A DNA stretch of 22,248 nucleotides from Bryobacteraceae bacterium (lineage in GTDB: Bacteria; Acidobacteriota; Terriglobia; Bryobacterales; Bryobacteraceae), in NCBI GenBank assembly GCA_014379815.1, contig JACMLA010000792.1, forward strand, positions 1 through 22,248. The letters are read 5' to 3'. Made by a program: the position numbers and the translations under genes. The notes under the pieces are model-generated. The model worked only from the letters and a program-made list of their open reading frames with translations, searched no databases and was not told the origin of the DNA. Shown here in pieces: positions 7,161-14,578 of this stretch. Numbering within the stretch: the first letter of the stretch is position 1; every line of letters begins with the position of its first letter.

Positions 7161-8576
7161 GTGCGTGCCTACCTAGCTGTACTAGCCATCGCTGCATATT
7201 TCTCTGCGATGGCTTGGCCGGGCTTGTGGTCTGGCTTCAATCATGACGACCTCATGAATACCACCTTCACTCTGCGTGATGGGTGGGAACGGATTCTGAA
7301 AGGCAATCTTCTCTTTTTCAGTACAGAGTACAGACCTCTTGGAGCCTTGTTTTACCGGTCACTGTATGACACATTCGGCCTCAATAGCTTCCCTTTCCGT
7401 GTCGTCGGAATCAGTTGCCTCGCCATTAATATTGTCCAGCTATACCGGCTGACACGGATACTTACGGGAAGCGGAGAAGCCGGATTGTACGCGGCGACCA
7501 TCATTACCTGGCATGGGAATTTCGCGCCCTTGTTCTTCGGTTCGGGAAACATCTACGACGTCCTGGCGTTCTTGTTTTACATCAGCGCTTTGGTTTACTA
7601 CACGGGGGTCCGCAGGACCCGCGTCCTCAAGGCCAAAGACGTCGCGATACTGGCTCTGCTGCAGATCTGTGGATTGAACTCGAAGGAATTCACGGCGACC
7701 CTGCCCATTGTCCTGGCGGCATACGAGTTGATCTTTCACAGGCCAAATGAAAGCCTGCTCCGGTGGCCTTTGCGCGAGGGCCGGGGCGTATTGCTTTCAG
7801 TTATTATTTCCGCTGTGTACGCCCTCGGCAAGGTCTTCGGCCCTGAGTCCCTCACCTCTCAGGTTGCCTATCGCCCGCGAATTTCGCTTGAAGCTTACTT
7901 CGCCTCTGCCGTGGTGTTTCTGAACGACTTCACCTACCAAACCACATGGGGAAGCATAGACAAAGCCGCCGTGTTGATTGTCTGCCTGATTGCGCTCCCG
8001 CTGGTCCTTCGGAATCGCACCATGCTGGTAGCCGCCGCTCTCTCCCTTCTCGGCCCACTTCCCGTGATGTTGATTTCCCCTCGCGGCCTCGCTTCTCACT
8101 ACATCACTGTCGGCGGCCTTGCTATCTGGACTGCAGCGCTGCTGCTGGATCTGCGACTGCGATTTGTCAACCTGATCCGAGCAAAGCCATGGGAGTCTGT
8201 CTACCTCCAATCAGTAATGTTTGTGTTGTTGTTCGGCTATGTCGTCAAGACACATGGGAAAGAAAGCGCGTTCCAGTATGATGCATTCTGGAAAGAAAAC
8301 CGGCCTATTGAGGAAGCGCTCGCCTCCATGCGCAAACATCCCGAGTGGTTTACAACGGAACGCCGCGTTCTGGTTGCTTCCGACCCTTTTGAGAACCACG
8401 AATGGGGATCAGTGTTCTCCGGTATTCTTACCGCGGGACGGTACGATCTCCCGATTTTCCGTCTTCAGAACCTCGACCGCAAGAAGGATACGGAAAGAAT
8501 CGACTGGTGCAATACGTTCCTGAAATGGAAGGATCACGACTTCGTTGAGGTTTCCCGGGACGAAGCTTTGCGTTAA
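7161..8576 (+). CDS. Polytopic membrane protein, GT-C glycosyltransferase-like
   Basis: A 471-residue integral membrane protein with a first hydrophobic helix at residues 2-20 and roughly 9-11 further segments, then a soluble C-terminal tail (about 375-471). After the first helix comes a loop with an acidic pair (NHDD, D29 and D30) and then EYRPLG (56-61). Both resemble the GT-C fold, where an aspartate in the first extracytoplasmic loop binds metal and the lipid-phosphate sugar donor. NSKEFTATLPIVLAAYEL (173-190) resembles the S-K-E-x3-TLP segment of TMTC/PMT-like proteins. Function as a lipid-linked sugar transferase is inferred from these features; donor and acceptor are unknown. The start is GTG at 7161, 5 bp after the zinc-ribbon stop. 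No tetratricopeptide repeats are seen, unlike TMTC proteins. Confidence 0.75.
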   Translation: MRAYLAVLAIAAYFSAMAWPGLWSGFNHDDLMNTTFTLRDGWERILKGNLLFFSTEYRPLGALFYRSLYDTFGLNSFPFRVVGISCLAINIVQLYRLTRILTGSGEAGLYAATIITWHGNFAPLFFGSGNIYDVLAFLFYISALVYYTGVRRTRVLKAKDVAILALLQICGLNSKEFTATLPIVLAAYELIFHRPNESLLRWPLREGRGVLLSVIISAVYALGKVFGPESLTSQVAYRPRISLEAYFASAVVFLNDFTYQTTWGSIDKAAVLIVCLIALPLVLRNRTMLVAAALSLLGPLPVMLISPRGLASHYITVGGLAIWTAALLLDLRLRFVNLIRAKPWESVYLQSVMFVLLFGYVVKTHGKESAFQYDAFWKENRPIEEALASMRKHPEWFTTERRVLVASDPFENHEWGSVFSGILTAGRYDLPIFRLQNLDRKKDTERIDWCNTFLKWKDHDFVEVSRDEALR

Positions 8577-8597
8577 AGCCGGTAATCCTCCTTTAAC
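8572..8597. repeat. Inverted repeat GTTAAAG/CTTTAAC over the GT-C gene stop codon
   Basis: GTTAAAG (8572-8578) and CTTTAAC (8591-8597) form a 7-bp stem with a 12-nt loop. The first arm contains the TAA stop of the upstream gene. The second arm overlaps a CCTCCTTT (8587-8594) that is the exact complement of the next gene's Shine-Dalgarno site, so two hairpins are mutually exclusive here. There is no T-run after the stem. Confidence 0.4.
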
Positions 8598-8604
8598 CGT
8601 TCTG

Positions 8605-8613
8605 TGATATAAC
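8605..8613 (+). promoter_or_regulatory. Putative extended -10 promoter element for the EF-G paralogue
   Basis: TGaTATAAC (8605-8613) matches an extended -10 (TGnTATAAT) with one mismatch. No recognisable -35 box lies upstream, which is tolerated with an extended -10. It would start transcription near 8620 and give a leader of about 20 nt containing only the Shine-Dalgarno site. Confidence 0.45.
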
Positions 8614-8623
8614 GAGGGCGACC

Positions 8624-8631
8624 AAAGGAGG
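8624..8631 (+). promoter_or_regulatory. Perfect Shine-Dalgarno site of the EF-G paralogue
   Basis: AAAGGAGG lies 8 nt before the GTG at 8640 and fixes that codon as the start. It is the strongest ribosome binding site in the window. Its exact reverse complement CCTCCTTT occurs at 8587-8594, so a read-through transcript could fold to hide it. Confidence 0.85.
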
Positions 8632-8639
8632 CAACACCC

Positions 8640-10736
8640 GTGAAAGTTTATGCAGGCAAAGACATACGCAATGTCGGCGTTGTGGGCCACGGACATTGCG
8701 GTAAGACAATGCTCACATCCGCCCTTCTTTACACTTCCGGAGCTGCCAAACGTCTGACCCGTCCGGACGAAGGCAACACGCTGACCGACTTCGACGATGA
8801 GGAGATTGCCCGTAAAATAAGCATCTCCACCGCTGTAGCAATCGCAGAGTGGGATCAATGCAAAATCAACCTGCTCGACACCCCGGGCTTCAGCACACTC
8901 ATTCAGGATGCGCGCGCTGCACTGCAGGCCGCCGATTCCGCCCTTGTTGTGATCGACGGCGTAGCCGGAGTGGAAGTCATGACGGAAAAGGTGCACGCCT
9001 TTACCGACGAGTTCCACATGCCCCACACGTTTTTCGTCAACAAGCTGGATCGCGAGCGCTCCGATTTCAGCCGTACTGTCGACCATATACAGGAGGTTTT
9101 TGGAAATACGGCCTTCCCGATTCAATTGCCGATTGGTTGCGAACGAAACTTCAGCGGAATCATAGACCTTCTCTCTATGAAGGCGTACCAGTACACGCCA
9201 GGCAGTAATGGCCGCGGGGCGGAGTGCCCGATTCCCGACAACATGGCGGAAGCGGCAAAACAGGGCCACAACACGCTTGTCGAGATCATCGCGGAAGGCA
9301 AAGACGAGCTGATGGAGGAGTACTTCGAGCTTGGGACGCTACCCGAGCAGGACATGATTGCGGGCCTGCACGAAGCCATAGCAAAAGACAAACTCTTCCC
9401 CATCCTTTGTGGATCCGCACACCAGAATATCGGCATGGACCTTCTGCTGAACTACTTCGCCGTGTTTTGTCCCTGCCCTCTGGAACACGAAAACGTTCAC
9501 ATGAGGCGTGGGAGTGAGGATGTGGTCCGTCCGATCACAGACGACGACGTCCCCGAGCTTTTTGTGTTCAAAACGCTTGCGGATCCATTTGCCGGTCGCG
9601 TTTCCTACTTCAAAGTTTTCTCGGGAGTTGTGCGGAACGACGATCACCTGTTCAATATGCGGACCGGGACCGAGGAACGCCTTGCCCACGTGAGCGTGCC
9701 CATGGGAAAGCAGCTGATCCCGGTATCCGAACTTCATGCCGGAGATGTCGGAGTCGTCGCGAAGTTGCGGGACACTTTGACGGGAGATACGCTGGGCCCG
9801 AAGAACTCGAATACTGTCTTTGACAAACTCACCTTCCCGGAACCGTCGATTGCGTACGCGATTTCGGCAAAGACTCGCAACGATGAAGACCGCATGGGAA
9901 ACGCGATCGCCCGTATCCTGGAAGAGGATCCGATGTTGCGGTTTTATCGCGACCCGTCAACGAACGAGTTTCTGCTGGCTGGCACAGGCCAGCAACATAT
10001 CGAGATCATCGTCAGCCGCCTGCGGAAGCGCTACAACGTGGATGTTACGTTGCACGCCCCTAAGGTCCCTTACAGAGAGACCATCCGCGGTCGCGCGGAA
10101 GTACAGGGACGTCACAAGAAGCAGACCGGCGGCCATGGACAATTTGGCGACTGCTGGGTTCGTGTCGAGCCGCAAGAGCGAGGGCAAGGCTTCAGCTTCG
10201 AGAACGCCATCTTTGGTGGGGCCATACCGAAGCAATACGTTCCTGCAATTGAGAAAGGAATGGCCGAAGCCGCGGCGCGAGGCTACCTCGCTGGCTTTCC
10301 CGTTGTTGACTGGAAGGTTACCGTGTTTGACGGTTCCTATCACGATGTCGATTCGTCGGAAATGGCGTTTAAAATGGCCGCCCGCAAAGCTTTCCGAGCC
10401 GCTATGGCTGCCTGTAAACCCACTCTTCTCGAGCCTGTGATGCACGTCGAGGTACAGGCACCGGTCGAGTTCGCGGGCGACCTCATGGGTGACTTGAATG
10501 GCCGGCGCGGGCGTATCGGCGGCATGGACACGAGGGGAACGACGCAAGCCCTGAAAGCCCAGGTTCCAATGGCGGAGATGCTGACTTACCAGAACGACCT
10601 CACATCCATGACACAAGGCCGGGGCACGTTCACCATGGAGTTCAGCCACTACGATTACGTCCCCCAGCCGCAGGCGGAGAAGGTGATCGCAGCCGCGAAA
10701 GCAGCAGCCACAGGGACTGTCGACGAAGACGATTGA
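8640..10736 (+). CDS. Elongation factor G paralogue (EF-G-like translational GTPase)
   Basis: A 698-residue translational GTPase with all EF-G domains. The G domain shows G1 GHGHCGKT (16-23), G3 DTPGF (80-84) and G4 NKLD (134-137). EF-Tu-like domain II, domain III, domain IV (with GHGQFGDCWV) and domain V (HVEVQAPVEFAGDLMGDLNGRRG) follow in order. EF-G drives tRNA-mRNA translocation. This copy resembles the divergent EF-G paralogues (often called EF-G2 or fusA-like) rather than the str-operon FusA: it is not beside rpsL, rpsG or tuf, and its switch region (ARKISISTAVAIAEW, 57-71) differs from the canonical R-G-I-T-I. The start GTG is set by a perfect Shine-Dalgarno site. An extended -10 suggests its own promoter. 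Its role as an active translocase or a specialised factor cannot be decided here. Confidence 0.93.
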   Translation: MKVYAGKDIRNVGVVGHGHCGKTMLTSALLYTSGAAKRLTRPDEGNTLTDFDDEEIARKISISTAVAIAEWDQCKINLLDTPGFSTLIQDARAALQAADSALVVIDGVAGVEVMTEKVHAFTDEFHMPHTFFVNKLDRERSDFSRTVDHIQEVFGNTAFPIQLPIGCERNFSGIIDLLSMKAYQYTPGSNGRGAECPIPDNMAEAAKQGHNTLVEIIAEGKDELMEEYFELGTLPEQDMIAGLHEAIAKDKLFPILCGSAHQNIGMDLLLNYFAVFCPCPLEHENVHMRRGSEDVVRPITDDDVPELFVFKTLADPFAGRVSYFKVFSGVVRNDDHLFNMRTGTEERLAHVSVPMGKQLIPVSELHAGDVGVVAKLRDTLTGDTLGPKNSNTVFDKLTFPEPSIAYAISAKTRNDEDRMGNAIARILEEDPMLRFYRDPSTNEFLLAGTGQQHIEIIVSRLRKRYNVDVTLHAPKVPYRETIRGRAEVQGRHKKQTGGHGQFGDCWVRVEPQERGQGFSFENAIFGGAIPKQYVPAIEKGMAEAAARGYLAGFPVVDWKVTVFDGSYHDVDSSEMAFKMAARKAFRAAMAACKPTLLEPVMHVEVQAPVEFAGDLMGDLNGRRGRIGGMDTRGTTQALKAQVPMAEMLTYQNDLTSMTQGRGTFTMEFSHYDYVPQPQAEKVIAAAKAAATGTVDEDD

Positions 10737-10786
10737 ATCCTGACCCGCGCTCGCTGGAAGTGTATCCTGACTAGCGGGATCCTGAC
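10737..10786 (+). repeat. Three direct copies of ATCCTGAC in the EF-G/PTE intergenic gap
   Basis: The 50-bp gap contains ATCCTGAC at 10737-10744, 10764-10771 and 10779-10786. The last copy directly abuts the ATG at 10787. Spacings are 27 and 15 bp start to start. A seven-base version (TCCTGAC, 11720-11726) also precedes the next gene's ATG. This may be a regulator binding array or partly chance. GCGGGA (10774-10779) upstream of the ATG is a weak Shine-Dalgarno candidate. Confidence 0.5.
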
Positions 10787-11725
10787 ATGAAACGGCGCGC
10801 TTTTTTGACTACCTTAGCGGCGGCGGCAGCGCCGCCTCGAGATTACGGCACAACGCTGATTCACGAGCACATCCTGGTGGATTTCATTGGAGCCGACCAG
10901 GTTTCGCCTTCGCGCTACAACGTGGAGGAAGTCATTCGCGTTGCCCTTCCAAAGCTCAGAGATTTGAAGGAGCGTGGCTGCAAGACGCTGGTGGAATGCA
11001 CACCTGCTTACCTGGGACGAGATCCCGGCCTGCTCCGCAAACTCTCAGCGGCCAGTGGAATTCAGATCCTGACGAATACCGGCTGGTATGGAGCCAACAA
11101 AGACAAACACCTTCCGAAGGAAGCATGGACGTATAGCCCTGACCAGATCGCAGACCGCTGGACACGCGAGTTCCGTCATGGCATCTCCGATACGAAGGTC
11201 ATCCCTGCATTCCAGAAGATCGGTGTTGACTCCGGCCCCTTGTCAGAAGTAGACCGCAAGCTGATCGTTGCAGGGTGCCTCTGCCACAAGGCAACCGGTC
11301 TGCGAATGCACGTCCACACCGGCGATGGCAAAGCAGCGATGGACATCATCAGTGAGATTCGGAAGCAAGGTCTACCGCCTTCCATCTACGTCTGGGTGCA
11401 TGCCCAAAATGAAAAGGATCGTAAAGTCCACGAGGAAGCGGGCAAAGCTGGCGTTTGGCTGGAATTCGACGGCATAAACAAAAACTCGCTCGAATTACAC
11501 ATCAACGCAGTTCAGGAGCTGACCGCGGCAGGTTACGGGAAGCAACTCCTGATCTCTCAGGATTCCGGCTGGTACCGCGTTGGAGAACCCGGCGGGGGAA
11601 CGTTCAACGGGTACACGTATCTTTTTGATGAATTCCTTCCAGCCCTGAAGAAGCGAGGAGCAACCGAAAGCCAGATCGAGCATCTTCTGGTCACCAACCC
11701 AGGCACCGTCTTAAAAGGGTCCTGA
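10787..11725 (+). CDS. Phosphotriesterase-family metal-dependent hydrolase with Tat-like N-terminus
   Basis: A 312-residue amidohydrolase-superfamily TIM barrel of the phosphotriesterase (PTE) family. Members hydrolyse lactones, phosphotriesters or phosphorylated sugar lactones at a binuclear metal centre. Expected ligands are visible: H26 and H28 in LIHEHIL, the bridging lysine K144 in AFQKIGVD, H177 in HVHTGDG (or H175), H205 in YVWVHAQNEK, and D259 in LISQDSGW. The N-terminus MKRRAFLTTLAAAAAPP resembles a short twin-arginine signal (RRxFL), so export is possible, but the hydrophobic stretch is short. It lies 3 bp before a glucose-dehydrogenase-like gene and is likely co-translated with it. 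Lactone hydrolysis is therefore an attractive but unproven activity. Upstream it is separated from the EF-G paralogue by 50 bp holding three ATCCTGAC repeats. Confidence 0.87.
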   Translation: MKRRAFLTTLAAAAAPPRDYGTTLIHEHILVDFIGADQVSPSRYNVEEVIRVALPKLRDLKERGCKTLVECTPAYLGRDPGLLRKLSAASGIQILTNTGWYGANKDKHLPKEAWTYSPDQIADRWTREFRHGISDTKVIPAFQKIGVDSGPLSEVDRKLIVAGCLCHKATGLRMHVHTGDGKAAMDIISEIRKQGLPPSIYVWVHAQNEKDRKVHEEAGKAGVWLEFDGINKNSLELHINAVQELTAAGYGKQLLISQDSGWYRVGEPGGGTFNGYTYLFDEFLPALKKRGATESQIEHLLVTNPGTVLKGS

Positions 11726-11728
11726 CCC

Positions 11729-12739
11729 ATGCGCGCCGTCACGATAGACTACCTCCACCGGGATCTTCGCGAGCGCGATCTTACAGACCCACGCGAACCC
11801 ACGGACGATGAAGTGCTGTTCCAGATCCTCGAAATTGGGATCTGCGGTACAGACCGCAATCTGGCGTCCTTTCGCTATGGCCGGGGACCAGTTGGAGACG
11901 ACTTCCTCGTACCGGGCCACGAAGCATTGGGCGAGGTCTTAAACACCGGTCCTGCAGTCCGGCATCTGAAGCGCGGAGACCTCGTTATCCCATTAGTCCG
12001 CCGCCCCTGCACGCCACCTTGCTACTCCTGCGAACGTAATCGCCGGGATCTGTGCACCTCAGGGAATTACACGGAGCGGGGCATCATGGGGGCCCATGGC
12101 TACTTCACCGAACAGGCAATTGATCGTGAAACAGACCTGATCCGTATCGATTTCACTTTGCGCGATCGTGCCGTTCTTCTGGAACCCCTGAGCGTGGTTG
12201 AGAAGGCGGTAGCCCGAGCGCTTGAGAGCCACCAGGGTCAACCGGCAACGGCTCTGGTGCTGGGAGCAGGAACGGTCGGCTTACTCGCCGCCGGTGTTCT
12301 CCGCTTGCGGGGCCTCGAAGTGGATCTGGTGTCTGTCGAGGCTTCAGGGTCGCGCCGTGCTTCTCTTGCACAGGCTGCCGAAGTTCGCTATCTACAGAAA
12401 CCCGACCGCAAAGCCGATATCGTGATTGAAGCAGCAGGTCCGCCGGAAGCTGCTGACGTGGGACTGCGCGCGCTGGCAACTCTGGGTGTGATGGTCGTGC
12501 TAGGCGCTTACGAGACCCGGCAACCGGCTCCTCTCCTTAACTTGATTCTCGGGAACCAGACCGTACTCGGAAGCGTGAATGCCAGCCCTGAGCACTTTAG
12601 CCTCGCGGCAAAAGACCTGGGCCGACTCCCGGAAGCGATCACCTCTGGTCTGATTCAACGACTTGGCTTTGGCGAATACCGTCGCACTCTGACAGGTGTT
12701 CCCCTTGACGCTCCCAAGATCGTGCATGTCAGCAACTGA
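11729..12739 (+). CDS. Zinc-dependent medium-chain dehydrogenase, glucose 1-dehydrogenase-like
   Basis: A 336-residue medium-chain alcohol dehydrogenase that resembles the archaeal-type NAD(P)-dependent glucose dehydrogenases, which oxidise glucose (or galactose/xylose) to the lactone. Catalytic zinc residues appear as C39 in GICGTDRN and H64-E65 in VPGHEALG. The structural-zinc lobe has C94, C98, C101 and C109, with one more residue in the first gap than the usual C-x2-C. The RRPC start, GNYTERGIMGAHGYF (112-126) and EPLSVVEKA (152-160) are characteristic of glucose dehydrogenases. The NAD(P) fold carries GAGTVG (179-184). The protein is short at the C-terminus compared with Sulfolobus-type enzymes (about 360). 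It follows the PTE-family gene by 3 bp. The exact sugar is unproven. Confidence 0.85.
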   Translation: MRAVTIDYLHRDLRERDLTDPREPTDDEVLFQILEIGICGTDRNLASFRYGRGPVGDDFLVPGHEALGEVLNTGPAVRHLKRGDLVIPLVRRPCTPPCYSCERNRRDLCTSGNYTERGIMGAHGYFTEQAIDRETDLIRIDFTLRDRAVLLEPLSVVEKAVARALESHQGQPATALVLGAGTVGLLAAGVLRLRGLEVDLVSVEASGSRRASLAQAAEVRYLQKPDRKADIVIEAAGPPEAADVGLRALATLGVMVVLGAYETRQPAPLLNLILGNQTVLGSVNASPEHFSLAAKDLGRLPEAITSGLIQRLGFGEYRRTLTGVPLDAPKIVHVSN

Positions 12740-12751
12740 GCACGTCCGTGC
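12740..12751. repeat. Short inverted repeat after the dehydrogenase stop
   Basis: GCACG-TC-CGTGC begins at the base after the TGA stop of the dehydrogenase. The two-base centre is too tight for an ideal hairpin, and no T-run follows. It could be a weak terminator or an operator for the next gene. Nothing else is recognisable in the 58-bp gap. Confidence 0.3.
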
Positions 12752-12797
12752 GTTATCCAGTTCGAGAATAATCGCCCCCGGTCACCACTAGACCCAC

Positions 12798-14549
12798 GTG
12801 ATGGAATCGGCAGATGGCGTAGCCGCTCTCCTCCTGCTGCCATTGGCAGTGTGGATCCTCATCAGCGGCCTCGACGACCTTGCTGCCGATGCTGCTGGCC
12901 TGTTTGCAGCAATCTACTGGCGCGGACATCCTCGTCCTTCACGACGGGAGCTTCTCCGCCACCCGCAGCGCCGTATCGCCATTTTTGTTCCCTGCTGGAA
13001 TGAAAGTGAAGTGATCACGTCGATGATCGGTGCGAACAGAGAGCGGGTCCTGTATACGACCTACGACTTCTTCGTAGGCACTTATCCCAACGACGAGCGT
13101 ACCGTCGACGTCCTCGGCAAGCTGGAACGTCAGTACAACAATGTCCACCTCGCACTTTGTCCCCACGATGGGCCCACGTCAAAGGCGGACTGCCTGAACT
13201 GGATTTACCAGTGCATGCTCTTTTTCGAACAGGCAAACGGCATTCATTTCGAGATCATTGTCACGCACGATGCAGAAGACGTCATTCACACCGACTCGCT
13301 GCACTGGATCAACTGGTACTCAGCCGAGTATCAGATGGTTCAGATCCCGGTCCTTCCTCTCCCTACGCCCCTGACGGACTGGACACATGGCGTCTATTGC
13401 GACGAGTTCTCCGAATATCAATGCCGCGACATGCCGGCGCGGCAATGGATGGGTGCCTTTGTGCCTTCCAATGGCGTCGGCACCGGATTCTCACGAGCCG
13501 CTCTAGATGAACTGGCAGCTGCCGAAGGCAATCGTATCTTCGAACCGGTCTGCCTGACAGAAGACTACGAAAATGGTTTGCGGCTGAAACTGCGCCATGC
13601 AAAACAGATGTTCGTGAACGTACCCGGGATGAGGGTTGCGACACGCGAGTACTTCCCTCGCACCTTCGCGACGGCTGTCCGACAGCGGACGCGCTGGGTC
13701 ACCGGCATTGCACTACAAACGTGGGAACGACATGGCTGGAGCGGAAGCATGGCCGACCGGTACTGGCTATGGAGGGATCGCAAAGGGCTGGTTGGCAATC
13801 CCGCCAGTTTACTTGCCAACGTAATCTTTGCGTGGAGCCTGTTCCGACACCAGGGAGTACTTGGGCAGAGGATTGAAGAACTCGCCGCAGTACTTGGAGT
13901 CACGGCGGCGCTGGGTGCTTATCGAATCCTTTTCCGTGGCTGGTGTGTCGGCAAGCGATTCGGCTGGAAGGTAGCAGCAGGTGTTCCCATCCGTGTCGTG
14001 CTCGCGAACTGTATCAACACACTGGCAGGCGGACACGCTCTGTTCAACTACGTCTCCGCGCGTCTGAGAGGTCAGCCTTTGCGCTGGGTCAAAACCGCGC
14101 ATCAGTACCCCACAGCGGCGGCGCTTCAGCCGAAACACATACTGCTGGGTGAACTACTTGTAAGAAACGGATACGTTCCTGCGGCACATCTGACCGAGGC
14201 GCTGAACACGCAGAAGCCAGGCCAGAAATTAGGCGAGCGCTTAATGGAACTTGGGTATCTTGGTGAGGAAGATCTTTACGAAGCGCTTAGCTTGCAAACG
14301 CAGCTGCCACAGTGTTCCCTGGAACCTGCCCAGGTGAATCCACAGATCGCGCGTTCGCTCCCACGCCGCATTGTGGAAGAACTTAGGGTGATTCCATTCC
14401 GCATCGAAAACGGACAGCTCTTACTGGCAACCCCGACCGTTCCTCGGGTGGATTCCGGCGAACGGCTCCGGTGCTTCACTCTTTTGCAAATCCGTTTTCA
14501 CCTGATCTACCCGACCCAGTACTCGGAACTTGTTACTCAATTGCTCTAA
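12798..14549 (+). CDS. NfrB-like membrane GT2 glycosyltransferase with C-terminal MshEN domain
   Basis: A 583-residue protein. A hydrophobic N-terminal helix (8-24) leads into a family-2 glycosyltransferase domain: IAIFVPCWNESEVI (60-73) is the nucleotide-sugar strand, HDAED (157-161) is the DxD-type motif, TED (254-256) holds the catalytic acid, and QRTRW (296-300) is the Q-x-x-R-W motif of processive synthases. Further membrane segments lie at about 335-425. Residues about 448-575 form an MshEN (GspE N-terminal) domain with tandem L-G-E-L-L / L-G-E-R-L motifs and a Q-x-x-L-P ending. MshEN domains bind c-di-GMP. The E. coli relative NfrB is a c-di-GMP-activated synthase of the phage N4 receptor glycan. 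A c-di-GMP-controlled polysaccharide synthase is inferred; no NfrA-like export partner lies within the window. Start is GTG 12798 or ATG 12801. Confidence 0.86.
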   Translation: MMESADGVAALLLLPLAVWILISGLDDLAADAAGLFAAIYWRGHPRPSRRELLRHPQRRIAIFVPCWNESEVITSMIGANRERVLYTTYDFFVGTYPNDERTVDVLGKLERQYNNVHLALCPHDGPTSKADCLNWIYQCMLFFEQANGIHFEIIVTHDAEDVIHTDSLHWINWYSAEYQMVQIPVLPLPTPLTDWTHGVYCDEFSEYQCRDMPARQWMGAFVPSNGVGTGFSRAALDELAAAEGNRIFEPVCLTEDYENGLRLKLRHAKQMFVNVPGMRVATREYFPRTFATAVRQRTRWVTGIALQTWERHGWSGSMADRYWLWRDRKGLVGNPASLLANVIFAWSLFRHQGVLGQRIEELAAVLGVTAALGAYRILFRGWCVGKRFGWKVAAGVPIRVVLANCINTLAGGHALFNYVSARLRGQPLRWVKTAHQYPTAAALQPKHILLGELLVRNGYVPAAHLTEALNTQKPGQKLGERLMELGYLGEEDLYEALSLQTQLPQCSLEPAQVNPQIARSLPRRIVEELRVIPFRIENGQLLLATPTVPRVDSGERLRCFTLLQIRFHLIYPTQYSELVTQLL

Positions 14550-14578
14550 GGTCTGGTCTTGAACGAAATTTCGCGGCG

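Noticed and set aside
8409..9269. 286-codon minus-strand frame
   Set aside because: It covers the GT-C gene end, the SD and promoter of the EF-G paralogue, and the EF-G G domain. It shows no homology pattern and is an antisense shadow in GC-rich coding DNA.
9957..10649. 230-codon minus-strand frame
   Set aside because: It is fully antisense to EF-G domains III-V, with no motifs.
14564..14573. CGAAATTTCG palindrome between the NfrB-like gene and vapC
   Set aside because: It is a 10-bp self-complementary stretch with no loop or T-run; not a terminator and likely chance.
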